Shown here: positions 47,091 to 57,089 of the stretch, in pieces
How the letters are laid out: each line of letters begins with the position of its first letter
How positions within the stretch are numbered: the first letter of the stretch is position 1
Source: Elmis aenea
Lineage: Eukaryota > Arthropoda > Insecta > Coleoptera > Elmidae
DNA length: 64,000 nt
Direction: 5' to 3'
Assembly (NCBI GenBank): GCA_947652605.1
Contig: OX393578.1
Span: 55,063,415 to 55,127,414, forward strand
Program-made: the position numbers and the translations under genes
The notes under the pieces: generated by a model
Told to the model about the DNA's origin: nothing
Databases searched by the model: none
The model's input: the letters and a program-made list of their open reading frames with translations, nothing else

Positions 47091-48398
47091 AGTCTTGCCA
47101 TAAGTTCTGTCCCTTATTCAAAGACGCCTAATTTATAGAGGAAATAAAACAAATGCAAGGTAATATTATATAATTTATTCTTTAGTTACCAAACTATATA
47201 AAAAATATTAAAACTACTCAAAATGTCCACCTTTTGCCCTCACACACTTCTTCAAACGTTCCGGCCACTCATCTATCGCAGCACGAATGACTTCAACCGG
47301 TATCGAAGCTGCTGCTTTCACCAAATCTGCTTTTAGCACCTCGATATTTCGATGGACTTTAGAGCGCCTTTTCCTCTAAAATATTCCACAATCGGTAGTC
47401 CAAAGGATTGAGGTCTGGACTTCCAGAAGGCCAATCTTCAGCGGCGATAAATTCTGGCAAATTGACTTCTAACCAGCGTTGTGTCGTCCTGGCTTTGTGT
47501 GCCGGTGCTGAATCTTGTTGGAATATCCAGTGCTTTCCTGCAAACAAAGTATCGCTTAAGGGCTTCACCGCCCGCTCCAAAATGTCGCTTTGGTAGTTGA
47601 CTGCGCGTGTTTTTACTCCCTGTTAGCAGAAATGCAATTGTGTGCCGTTCTCGTACAATACTCCCCACCAAACCATCAAGGAAGCCGGGTGATGCCCTCT
47701 TTCCACCTTCGGAATTTTTTCGGCGGCTTCCCGAGAGCTGTGAGCATAAATTCTATCGTTTTGCCGGTTAAACGTTTCTTCGAGCGTGAAAATTTTTTCA
47801 TCTGTAAAAATAATTTTTCGATGATTACCTTTCGCGTGTCGCTGATGTAATCTCTGCTCTTGTGGCTCTTGTTTGACGTAAAGTTGCAGTCAACAGCTGA
47901 CCTATCCTTCTTCGAGAAGCACCAAGTCCAGGGTCTTCCTTAATAATTCGTCACATGGTTCTTGAAGGGATTTTCATTTCCCTTGCCATGATTTTTTGCT
48001 TTCGGAGCGGATTTCTGCGAATTCTTTCGGCGACAGCTTTGACAACCGCTCTAGTCCTTGTCTCACGTGGCCGACCGCTTCTTGGTCTGTCATCGACAGA
48101 AGACATCTCATTGAATCGATTTATGGTTCAATAAATAATTATTTTTGTTATTTCCAAAGGGTTCAGCAAGTTAAAAATCTCACGTGGTGTTTTATTACAC
48201 TTGTGCAACGCGATTACCGCAATACGGTCCACTTTAACACCCCACTCCATGTTTACTGTTTGACATATCGAGATAAAATGTTTTGTTTAAAACAGTTTAG
48301 GGCTAACTTCAGTTATGATTTACAAACAAATACAAAAAAGTCAATTGAAAATTATGTAGAGGTCTTTGAAAAGTAGGGACAGAACTTATGGCAAGACT
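47091..48398 (-). mobile_element. Tc1/mariner-type element with 24-bp inverted ends
   Basis: The 24 bases at 47091-47114 (AGTCTTGCCATAAGTTCTGT and four more) are exactly complementary to 48375-48398. TA dinucleotides lie within three bases of the ends but a clean duplication is not visible. The transposase remnant on the minus strand fills the interior. The element ends 74 bases beyond the stop codon of the Crypton-like gene. Confidence 0.9.
47220..48112 (-). pseudogene. Tc1/mariner-type transposase, catalytic triad kept, broken by stops
   Basis: Minus-strand transposase read from about 48112. A basic HTH region (RSGRPRETRTRAVVKAVAER, then KQKIMAREMKIPSRTM) ends in a TGA. It continues RIIKEDPGLGASRRRIGQLL, then the first catalytic block RKIIFTDEKIFTLEETFNRQ, then GHHPASLMVWWGVLYENGTQ with an in-frame TAA near 47630. 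The second block is WIFQQDSAPAHKARTTQRWL and the third is WPSGSPDLNPLDYRLW, ending with ERLKKCVRAKGGHFE near 47220. All three catalytic aspartates are present, but stops and at least one frameshift prevent a full-length protein. Confidence 0.88.
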
Positions 48399-48718
48399 AC
48401 GTATACTTTTTCTATGACCACAGATTGAGACAAAATATTTAGTTTTATTAAATACAATTTACATTATAACACTATTTAGGTACGTATATGTTTAAATTTG
48501 TATGAGAAAAGTTCTGACAATTATTAAAGGATATCAACGATTTCCCTGAGTTCATTTCAAATTGTGATGCAGTTTTGGTTACTTCATCAAAATTAAATTG
48601 TCTGGTGCCACTAGCCTCAAAATTAATATTAGTTTGTACAATATTAATGTTTTCTGTGTCAACAGTATTTAGGATTTTGTTAGCTGTTTGAATTTTGTTA
48701 TTTAAAGAATGATCTATA

Positions 48719-50229
48719 CAGGGTGTCCCAGATTACATTTCCAGCATGGGGATCTGGCTTATTATAAGAGATACAGGTTTGTTTAAATTAGATGAATTAT
48801 TCCTAAGGATGAGAAGAGCCACAATCAATTTTTAAAAGTACAAAATTCCTCGTGCTTCAGATGTTATAGCAAAAAATATGAAATTGTCCAATTTCTTTTT
48901 TCTCTCATAACTTTTTTGTCTTAATCATTAGAACAATTTTATTTAAACTTTCTTAAGGCACTTTTTAATGGAGAATGTAACTGTTATTTTAGATTATTTT
49001 TAACACCTGTCATTTTCGAGATATTACCCCTAACTTCATTTTTTCTTATGACCCGCGAAGTTGGCTATGGAATAGTTGAACGTGCTTTTTTTTTCTCTTT
49101 AAAATGAGATATTACTTGCTACGTTTATTTTTATAAATAAGTCACAAAATCAAGAAAAATCATATTTACCTATCACATATCAAGCTATCTATAATAATAA
49201 AAACAAAAAACAACTAATTATGTGTCAAATAACAGTTACTATTTGTCTGCGGTATCATTTATAAGAATTTAATAGTATTGTTGTGTAATTTGAGAGTCTT
49301 TGTAGTAATTGTTATAATGATAGCAACATTTAAAAATAGCAATTAATTTGACATGTTGAGATGCTACATTCTTTGCCATAAATACCGTGAAGAAGCTGAG
49401 CGAATATAATTAGAGCTATATCCCGAGAAAAGGCAACGAAGGATGCGTAATTACAAAAATTTGGAAATAAATTTAAAAGTATATGGTTTTTTCGACAAAC
49501 CAACCAAAAATCCAAAACAAATCAATAATTAATTAGAATTATTTATTTGACACAGTTTCTATTGTAAATAATGTGGCATTTCAACATATACAATTTTTAA
49601 TTAGTTGTAAATGTGCTCATAATTATATGATAACAAATTTGCTACAAAGACTATCGAATTATACAACAATACTATAAAATTCTAATAAATGATACCGCAG
49701 ACAAATGGTAACTGTCATTTGACACATAATTAGTTGTTTTTTGTTTTTATTATTATAGATAGCTTGATAAGTGATAGGTAAAATACGATTTTTCTAGATT
49801 TTGTGACTTATTTATAAAAATAAATGTAGCAAGTAATATCTCATTGTAAAGAGGAAAAAAAAGCACATTCAACTATTCCATAGCCAACTTCGCGGGTCAT
49901 AAGAAAAAATGAAGTTAGGGGTAATATCTCGAAAATGACAGGTGTTAAAAATAATCTAAAATAACAGTTACATTCTCCATTAAAAACTGCCTTACGAAAG
50001 TACAAATAAAATTGTTCTAATGATTACGACAATAAAGTTATGAGAGAAAAAAGAAAATGGACATTTTCATATTTTTTCCTATAACATCTGAAGTACGAGG
50101 AATTTTGTACTTTTAAAAATTGATTGTGGCTCTTCTCATCCTTAGGAACAATTCATCTAATTTAAGCAAACCTGTATCTCTTATAATAAGCGAGATCCCC
50201 ATGCTGGAAATGTAATCTGGGACACCCTG
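48719..50229. mobile_element. Fold-back element with about 0.6-kb arms, inserted in the recombinase gene
   Basis: It starts CAGGGTGTCCCAGATTACAT and ends with the complement. TA flanks at 48717-48718 and 50230-50231. The left arm to about 49300 pairs with about 49640-50229. The loop contains a plus-strand DUF4817-like relic at 49353-49532. A shorter relative is at 28863-29624. Because the TA duplication restores the recombinase frame when the element is removed in thought, the insertion limits are precise. Confidence 0.9.
49353..49532 (+). pseudogene. DUF4817-like transposase N-terminal relic in the fold-back loop
   Basis: The frame reads MLRCYILCHKYREEAERI, a stop, then LELYPEKRQRRMRNYKNLEI and NLKVYGFFDKPTK. 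This pattern (C-Y-I-L-C, E-E-A, L-Y-P-E-K-R-Q, L-E-x-N-L, G-F-F) resembles the DUF4817 helix-turn-helix domain at the N-terminus of many insect mariner-like transposases. It has one internal stop and nothing of the catalytic domain. It links this fold-back family to the elements at 4486-6039 and 6943-8654. Confidence 0.7.
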
Positions 50230-51429
50230 TATATCCCTCTGCAACAGAAGTTGAACGCCATCCTCCGTGACGCTTTAGAGCAGTAATATCAGCACCGGAG
50301 TCTACTAAAATCGTTGCTGAAGATCGTCTCATACAGTGACCCGTATACAAAGTCGGATTTGGCAATTTTAAAAATGTTGCGATTCGGCTAGCGAGTTTGC
50401 CAAATGTATTTATTCCGATGGGCTGTTTTGTGCATTTTCCTCGTTGATAGTTTAAGAAAAAACGTGTAACATTTATTGCATTTGGAGGCCGAAGTTCCAT
50501 ATATTTCTTGCAGATGTTATAGAAATTGCCCCCAATAACAAACTGACGTTCTGTTTTGGTTTTCGTATCCGGAACGTGCACCAAAAGTGATTTTTGAAGG
50601 TCTTCAACATGAGTTGTTTCCATTTTCAATAATTCTTCCCTCCGACAAGCTCCCATTATTCCAAAAATTAAACCAACCTAGAATACCAACACTTTAAAAT
50701 TATAAATTCAGCGAGTTCAAAAAGTCTTTGCGGTATTACTTCTATCGCATGACAGTTTACCTTTGTAAATAGATATGTTTCATCTGGGGCGGATGATAAA
50801 AATTTCTTTATTTGCTCAGGTGCCAATATTTTTGATTTTTTAGGTTTGTACCCATCTGATTTGCGCTTCAAAAATGCACATAATTTGGGATATTTGCTGA
50901 TATCCACATTGTTTTTGATGTTAATTGTCATCTTCAGCATGGAGTAAATTGCCCACAAAGACGAAGGTTTCATTTTAACGGAAAGATGCTGAAAATATGC
51001 CAGTAAAACATTTTGAGATAATGAATTCGTTTTATTTTCTTGACTCCAATTCAAGAAAAGATTGTACTGTCGCTCATATTGATTTTTGGATTTAGATGGT
51101 AACAAATTACTAGTTGCCGATAACGCTGCTTGTGTAATTTCTGGTGGAGTACCCATAATATCTTCACTTTCACTTTCGCTCTCGTTTTGAGTTACATCCA
51201 TAATTTTAGAATTTATCACATACAAACACATACACTTTAAAATTGTATGATTGAAAATGACAAGTAAAGTGACGTAAATTCAAACAAGAGCCAACTGTGC
51301 TAAATATCCGGTTGTTAAGTTCGGGGCCCGGAGCGTGTTTAAAGACTGTTGACTAACTTCAGCCCGTGCTTAATAGCCATTGGCTAACTTCAGACGAGCT
51401 CTTTAAACACACCTTGACAAGCCGTATTT

Positions 51430-51476
51430 AAAACGTCATTTAGCGTCATGGTTATCAGTACGCTAAATGACGTTTT
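51430..51476. repeat. Perfect 16-bp hairpin
   Basis: AAAACGTCATTTAGCG at 51430-51445 pairs exactly with CGCTAAATGACGTTTT at 51461-51476, with a 15-base loop. It lies about 230 bases upstream of the recombinase start and might be part of a transposon end. Confidence 0.85.
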
Positions 51477-51556
51477 AGTAACGGGAGTAGAAAAAATTAT
51501 TTTTTGTGCGATCGTACTAGAAACAGCTGTTTGACGGACGCGTTAGCAACCATAAA

Positions 51557-51683
51557 GTACTGCATTAAGGGCCCTATCCTTAGCAACGGCCGTAAAAGTT
51601 ACTTTTCAGGCCGTTACCCTTAGCAACGGCCGAAAAAGTAACTTTTACGGCCGTTGCTAAGGAGAGGGCCGGTAATGCAGTAC
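51557..51683. repeat. 127-base near-perfect palindrome with GCAACGGCCG core
   Basis: The left arm starts GTACTGCATTAAGGGCCCTA and includes CCTTAGCAACGGCCGTAAAA; the right arm is its complement, ending ATGCAGTAC. The loop repeats CCCTTAGCAACGGCCG, so the unit appears three times, once inverted. The arms are about 50 bases and GC-rich against the AT-rich background. Probably a snap-back MITE. Confidence 0.85.
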
Positions 51684-52176
51684 ATACGCCGTCATCTGTC
51701 AGTGACAGAATGTCACGTAGTTTCTAACCTATAATTTTGAAAATTACTAAAAATTTAAATTGTTTCAATTCGATCGCACAAAAAATGTAACATGCACCTC
51801 GGCCAAAACGTACTTTTTCGGCCTTGCCTGTTTGCTGTTACACTTTTTGGCCTTAATAGATAAATAACTATTATTGCGTTTGCTATCGAGCGTTTTATTA
51901 ACCAACATAGCACAATTTGATATGAAGCAATCGAGATTTTCTACAGAGCAAACCATTTTACACACTGCCACAAGCTACACCCTATATCATTTAGGTAGTT
52001 ACATAAAAATTAATTTATATCAATCTATAACAGTTTAGCAAATTTTTTATTGTTTAAGTATGGTAAACTCTGTAGAAAACACTTTTTTGAAGGGTCCAAA
52101 ATATGCTGAATAAAATTCTTCCTTATGCATAGATAATTTAACATTTATTTGTAAAAAACTACAATCATAAAAAACC
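51684..52176. other. Intergenic gap
   Basis: Between the palindrome and the 3' end of NPC2 gene B. No feature recognised. Confidence 0.5.
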
Positions 52177-52182
52177 TTTATT
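52177..52182 (-). terminator. Poly(A) signal of NPC2 gene B
   Basis: AATAAA on the minus strand, 28 bases after the stop codon of the second NPC2 gene. Confidence 0.6.
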
Positions 52183-52210
52183 TTTAATAACAGATCAAAA
52201 ACTAAGTACT

Positions 52211-52297
52211 TTAACTGCTTATCCTAGCAGGTACTTCGAAACATAATACATCTTTGCCATTTGGAGCAGTCAGACCCCAGTGAACAACCAGCTTAAC
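52211..52297 (-). CDS. NPC2/ML-domain protein B, exon 4 (C-terminus)
   Basis: 28 residues and TAA: VKLVVHWGLTAPNGKDVLCF then EVPARISS. The W-x-L strand and C-F-E-V-P end match the NPC2 consensus. Acceptor TTTTTCCAG on the minus strand; entry phase 0. Same 87-base length as gene A exon 4, which supports common descent of the two genes. Confidence 0.93.
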   Translation of the reverse strand, partial: VKLVVHWGLTAPNGKDVLCFEVPARISS

Positions 52298-52531
52298 CTG
52301 GAAAAACACAAAAAAAATCAGAAATATTCCAAGTTAACGATATTTTCATTAATTATTAAGTCCCAGAATTTTTTTAAATAAAGATTATTTTGGTTCGTCT
52401 CCCAAGCAATTAATATTTTAGGAAAACACAAAAATTAGATTCTCATATCTGATTCTAAATTCTTAAATGTAACTTCGGAAAATGCTAACATTCCTTTCAC
52501 GCCAGTGGCGCGCGTATAATTTTTAACTTAC

Positions 52532-52731
52532 CATTGGATACCAGCTCATTATATCAAACTTATTTTTGTAAACGTATTCCTTGCCAGCCTGTAGAGGACA
52601 GCTAGCAGCAGTAGTGCCATCTGCCTCAAAAAGTTTATCGCAGGCACTTAAGTTATCGACTCCGACGAAGGGCAAAGGGATACTTAAGATATTCGCAGTA
52701 ACTGTATTTGTAATCTTTGGAGTGTCCTTAT
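52532..52731 (-). CDS. NPC2/ML-domain protein B, exon 3
   Basis: This exon encodes 67 residues counting the split Asp codon: DKDTPKITNTVTANILSIPL, then FVGVDNLSACDKLFEAD, then SCPLQAGKEYVYKNKFDIMS and WYPM. The motifs PLPF, ACDKL, CPLQAGKEYVYKN and YP are textbook NPC2, closer to the family consensus than gene A. Acceptor TTTTTTGCAG, donor GTAAGTTA, entry phase 1, exit phase 0 as in gene A. It is 30 bases longer than the gene A equivalent, in the loop before SCPL. Confidence 0.95.
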
Positions 52732-54102
52732 CTGCAAAAAAAAGCATCTCTACATCAGATTTTTCTAAATATTTATATCAATTTAACGTTTTTCTTATTT
52801 CATTTTAAGTGTCTTAAGGTTTCAATTCAGTATTGTACAAAAAAAATTAATACACTGAAAATTTACAAGAATTATAACACAACTCGACATTTTTTAAATT
52901 TTCTTTAAGGAAATTTAACGTAACTTAAATATATTGAAGGTGATTTAAGGTTTACATAAAGTTGTATGAAGTTTAAAGCCAACTGCTTTAAATTCTTTAA
53001 AAGTGCGTGTATTATTAAATCAAAAATATATTTATCTTAACACTGTTTTGCATTAACCAAACTTGGTAAAAACATCTATAATTTTACAAAGATTCCTTAA
53101 AAGCCTTTCGAATACTGAATTTACCATTTTAAATACAGTGCAAAGTGAACCAAATTCGAATGTTTTACGGAGTAGGTATCTCGGTTACTGTAATAGATGG
53201 CAAAAATATGACATTGGTCTCATGGGCTATTTTTTTTGAGAAAATAACGCCTATGTAATCAGTTTTTTTATATTGCTTTCCATTTTAGCAGTAGACGAAA
53301 AATTAAATTTCATCGTTTTTGAAAATATACCATAACTTCTTTATTTATTAAAATAGAACCAAATTTTATTAATGTTTTTTATACAGATTTTTATGCTCAA
53401 TTTAAAAACAAAATCATTTTATTAGCGACCTTGACTTTCGAGATATGAAGCAAACTCATATTTTTTAAATAAAAACCCTAGTTGGCCTTGCCTTTACAAA
53501 AAAAAAAAAATTCTAGCTTTTTAAAAATATATATTTGTTGCTAAAAAAAAAAACGAGATATGGCTAATTGTGTAAAAATTTCCCTATCAAAGTTTGCCAT
53601 AATTTCGTAAACAAGTGAACGTCATTACCAAGTAAAATTTTTAGCTTTTTAAAAGCAAATTCGTGTGTTCTTTTGTATTTTATGACTGTTTATCGTGGTA
53701 CAGTGAACATGGCTAAATTTGAAAGTTTAATGTGTTAGAAGTTTACATTGTTAGTGATAAAAACGTAGCGGCTGAAGCAGAATTTACTTGGAAATGACGT
53801 TTAGTTGTTTAACAATTGCGAACATCAGTTGTTTACTATATCATGGCAAACTTGGATAAGGAAATTTTTACATAATTAACCATATCTCGGTTAGTTTTTG
53901 CAACACATATATAAAACTGTATATTTTTGAGAAGCTAAAAAAATTCTTCTTATAAAGTCATCGCCAACTAGGCTTTCTATTTTTTAAAATTTCACAAGAG
54001 TCTAGGCCGCTAAAAAAAAATTAATTTTGGTTTCTAAATTAAGCATAAAAATCTACACATAAAAACAACCCTTATAACATTTTGTTCTATTTTAATAAAA
54101 TA

Positions 54103-54564
54103 TGGGTAGTTCACACGGTGACTTTTAAAGTCGCGATTTTAAAAGTCGCGATTTTAAAAGTCGCGACTTTAAAAGTCACCGTGTGAACTAAAAAGTCGCG
54201 TTAAAGTCGCGACTTCGATTTGACAGTTCGACATTTGACGTAAGCCTACCATATTTTTATATTTTGACATAACAGACAAATAAGTTAGGTTAACCTAACC
54301 TAATATACATTTGTTTGTCATCGATTTCCAATTTATCATGTCCCCAATAGATGTTTCAACGATTTTAGAACATTATCAACAAATAGCAACTTCAAAATAA
54401 TTAGTTGCTCTACTACACTCGATGCTGCAATTACAAGAGCGGCCATTTTTATTTTAAAGTCGCGACTTTTAATTTGGGTAGTTCACACGGTGACTTTTAA
54501 AGTCGCGATTTTAAAAGTCGCGACTTAAAATCGCGACTTTAAAAGTCACCGTGCGAACTACCCA
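54103..54564. mobile_element. MITE with hairpin ends, nested in the fold-back
   Basis: Outer ends are TGGGTAGTTCACACGGTGAC and GTCACCGTGCGAACTACCCA with TA on both sides. The first about 90 bases are themselves palindromic (TTCACACGGTGAC with AAAGTCGCGA repeats), and so are the last about 90. The left 48 bases recur in direct orientation at 54474. The middle is unrelated and contains TTAGGTTAACCTAACCTAA. Confidence 0.85.
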
Positions 54565-54720
54565 TAAGGAAGTTATAGTATATTTTTAAAAATGATGAAA
54601 TTTTATATTTCGTCTGTAGTGCCAATATCAAAAGCCATACAAAAAATCTCATTACACAGGCGTTCTTTTCTCAAAAAAGTAGCGCAAGAGACTAATATCA
54701 GATTTTCGCTACCTACCTAA

Positions 54721-55532
54721 TAGTGATTGCAATACCGGTATACCGGTATACCGAATACCGGTATACCGTGCCATTTTACAATACCGAAATACCGTCTCAT
54801 TTGATGGTCTAATACCGGTATTCGGTATTAATTTTGTTTTTTTTTAAATTTAATTTTTATTCTTTAATAGTGTCTTTTACAATTCACAGTTGTAATAACA
54901 TGAAAGGACGTTAATTGTACAACTTTAACTAAAGAACATAAACAAATAACACTAACGATGGAGCAAAAATTGCAGTCTGCCATAAATAAAAAAATAGCAA
55001 AGGTAAATGCAAAACACAAAATCGTGACACAAAATGATGTTTTTAAGTTAATTAAAAGAGATGTGAGATTATTAGAAGACGAAGGAGTTAAAGGGAAATA
55101 CCTAGAAATAGTATATGCCTATCTCCTAACAATTCCATCAAGTGTTAAATTTGAGCGATCGTTTTCTGGGGCAGGAAAAATTTGTACCAAAGTTCGCTCA
55201 TGGCTTAGCTATGAAACAAATGATACCTTATGCTTTTTAAAGTCTCACTTTAAAAATAGTTTAAATGGCAATATATATATTTAAATTCATATGTAGGTTT
55301 GTTTATTTTTTGGGTCTATATTTTTTACATACCTATGTATTATTTTAAGTTTCTTTATTTTGTGTAAATTTGTGCTTTTACATTATACATATGTATGTGT
55401 AAAATATTTGTGTTTTCAAAATCAATACTTTTTTTAAACGGCAATACCGGTATTATACCGGTATACCGGTATTACTTGCGAATAAATACCGAATACCGGT
55501 ATCGTAATTTTGGTCCGGTATTGCAATCACTA
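54721..55532 (+). mobile_element. hAT-type element, nested in the fold-back
   Basis: Ends are TAGTGATTGCAATACCGG and its complement, with the exact 8-bp duplication CTACCTAA at 54713-54720 and 55533-55540. Both ends are rich in ATACCGGTAT repeats. It carries the end of a hAT transposase. The target was the arm of the fold-back at 53136-55592, so it is younger than that element. Confidence 0.93.
54958..55284 (+). CDS. hAT transposase C-terminal dimerisation domain, partial
   Basis: A 108-residue open frame. Residues 50-97 (EIVYAYLLTIPSSVKFERSF, SGAGKICTKVRSWLSYETND, TLCFLKSHF) are the hAT family C-terminal dimerisation domain: P-S-S-V-x-x-E-R-S-F-S-x-A-G and L-R-S/W-L-S-x-E-T. The catalytic and BED zinc-finger parts are missing, so the protein is not a functional transposase, although the frame is still open. 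Confidence 0.85.
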   Translation: MEQKLQSAINKKIAKVNAKHKIVTQNDVFKLIKRDVRLLEDEGVKGKYLEIVYAYLLTIPSSVKFERSFSGAGKICTKVRSWLSYETNDTLCFLKSHFKNSLNGNIYI

Positions 55533-56095
55533 CTACCTAACTATTACGGCAACTGAGATACTCCGTTAAACATTCGAATTTGGTCCACCCTGTAACTTGT
55601 ATTTTAAATATCTTATATTTTTATTTGAATGTACGGCATCATTTAATCTTTTCCTTCATCTAATAATAATAATTACACTATAAAAAAAATTCAGGGTCAA
55701 GGCTGACTCTTTATAACATGATATGTTAAATAAATTTTTTTGTACATGTAAGTAAAATTTTGTAGTAATAACTTTACGTGGTAATGGTTTTGAGAAACAG
55801 TGTTAGTCGTTTTCCTTGACCGAGACCAGTTTAATAAACGTATTATAGTTATTACTCATTTTCACGTTTACAAAATACAATATTAATTGTAATATTTGTA
55901 CAATTATTTTACACACCTATCTGCAATCTTAAAAAAACATGATTCCTATTTTTTTAAATTTTACTTGCTCAATTATTCATAATTAAATTAAGCCACAATA
56001 ATTAAATAAATTAGTAGAACATGTACTGAAAGGGATATTCGACTATTTAAATAAAAACACTTCGCTTTAATACATAAAAATGCAGTTTTACTTAC

Positions 56096-56200
56096 CAGCT
56101 TTAAACTTGAACTCCACGTGAATTGTGCTCTTTCTCCTTAGTCTGCAGGGAGGTTTTTCACAGTCGCTAATTTTTATAGAATTCTCAGGCACTGAGATAC
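56096..56200 (-). CDS. NPC2/ML-domain protein B, exon 2
   Basis: 105 bases; the first two complete a Gly, then ISVPENSIKISDCEKPPCRL and RRKSTIHVEFKFKA, ending in phase 1 (Asp with exon 3). The C-x-x-x-P-C-x-L pattern and length equal exon 2 of gene A. Acceptor TATTTGCAG and donor GTAAGTAA on the minus strand. Exon 1, with signal peptide and first cysteine, should lie at higher coordinates and end in phase 1. I could not find it up to 64000, so it is missing, very diverged or outside the window. Confidence 0.9.
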
Positions 56201-56579
56201 CTGCAAATAAAGCAAATGAACGAATATATTTATTTAAGATTTCCCGCACCACTTTTAATAATTTTGCAATAATAAATAAACTATTTTTGTCTACCTAGAC
56301 TATGAGTGAACAGTCAAATTATAATAGTTTTTTGTTTTGGTACATATTAAATAATGAACATGGACAGTCTAAAATCGAAATTGTATTTAAATGTAGGTAA
56401 TACTCTAAAAAAAATTACAATTTTTTCTTTGGCTAATATTTAAATTCATTCAAATTTTCAAGATTTACCCATAATTGGTCATTAAAACAGTAATAACTCG
56501 AGAAATATTAGTTTTAGACGTAATACACTCCCATTATTTTTTAAAGAATCATATTATCTACACGAAAATGTAAAATAAT

Positions 56580-56695
56580 ACAAGGCATTCCAGTTAAAAA
56601 AATCGACCTATTCGTGTTTCAAATTCAGCCACATGGACAGACAAAAACAAACACCCTGTGTATTATTTAAAAAGTTTAATTGTTTGGAAGGCACT
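56580..56695. repeat. Dispersed repeat shared with 63455-63560
   Basis: ACAAGGCATTCCAGTTAAAA with ATGGACAGACAAAAACAAAC and ACCCTGTGTATTATTTAAAA matches 63455-63560 over about 105 bases in the same orientation. The inner CACCCTG is like the right end of a CAGGGTG-type element. Confidence 0.65.
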
Positions 56696-57089
56696 ACAAG
56701 AGTATTGTTAACAAAACTGCCAAATTATTTTACACTGACGTTGTTAAATCGCTAGATATGAACATTTTGTTAAAGATGGGTAACTGTCAATATTTTCAAA
56801 AAAACTTAAATAATTCAAAAACCATTAATTTTATTTGAAATTTGTTTAATTAAAAATTTTTTTTTAAATAATAAATTAATAACAGGAAATTATATTTATT
56901 CAAATAAAATACATGGATTTTGTTTCGAAACTAGGCGAATTTCATACAAAATTATTTAAACGAGATAATACTTCTCATGCCTTCAAGTATATAAACGAGA
57001 TACTACTTCTCAATCCTACAAATATTTTCCAAACTTAAAATATTTTATACATAGTCCGACAGGTCAAGTTAAAATAAATCAAATTTAAT

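Larger units (their letters stand above)
48472..51201 (-). pseudogene. Crypton-like tyrosine recombinase gene, split by a fold-back insertion
   Basis: Two-exon gene for a tyrosine recombinase (integrase fold) like those of insect Cryptons. Exon 1, 51201-50761, is 147 codons from MDVTQNESESESEDI (another Met lies 10 codons upstream). It holds the SAM-like core-binding domain: NQYERQYNLFLNWSQENK, WAIYSMLKMTINIKNNVD. An 83-base intron (50760-50678, GTAAAC to TTCTAG) joins K to V in phase 0. Exon 2 gives the catalytic domain: FGIMGACRREELL (Arg I), GHCMRRSSATILVDSGADIT (H-x-x-R), KRHGGW, then EGY with the catalytic Tyr at 50233-50231. There a 1.5-kb element is inserted. The remaining 81 codons (SLNNKIQTANKILNTVD to NLNIYVPK, stop 48474-48472) lie beyond it in matching frame. 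Otherwise no stop is seen over about 377 codons. Confidence 0.88.
53136..55592. mobile_element. Fold-back element carrying two nested insertions, intron of NPC2 gene B
   Basis: The ends are CAGTGCAAAGTGAACCAAAT (left) and, read backwards, CAGGGTGGACCAAATTCGAA (right), each with a TA outside. The left arm 53136-53640 pairs with the right arm from about 53865, which is interrupted by a MITE (54103-54564) and a hAT remnant (54721-55532). The arms hold the CTAGTTGGCC box (53478) and its inverted partner (53954-53973). A weak MAKFESL and EVYIVSDKNVAAEAEF frame in the loop may be another DUF4817 relic. Confidence 0.85.

Noticed and set aside
50162..50230. C-terminal extension of the recombinase frame past the catalytic Tyr (CPRLHFQHG)
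   Set aside because: This is translation of the fold-back end; the real C-terminus resumes beyond the element at 48716.
54280..54305. TTAGG-like telomere motif (TTAGGTTAACCTAACCTAA)
   Set aside because: Only two or three units in the middle of a MITE; not a telomeric array.
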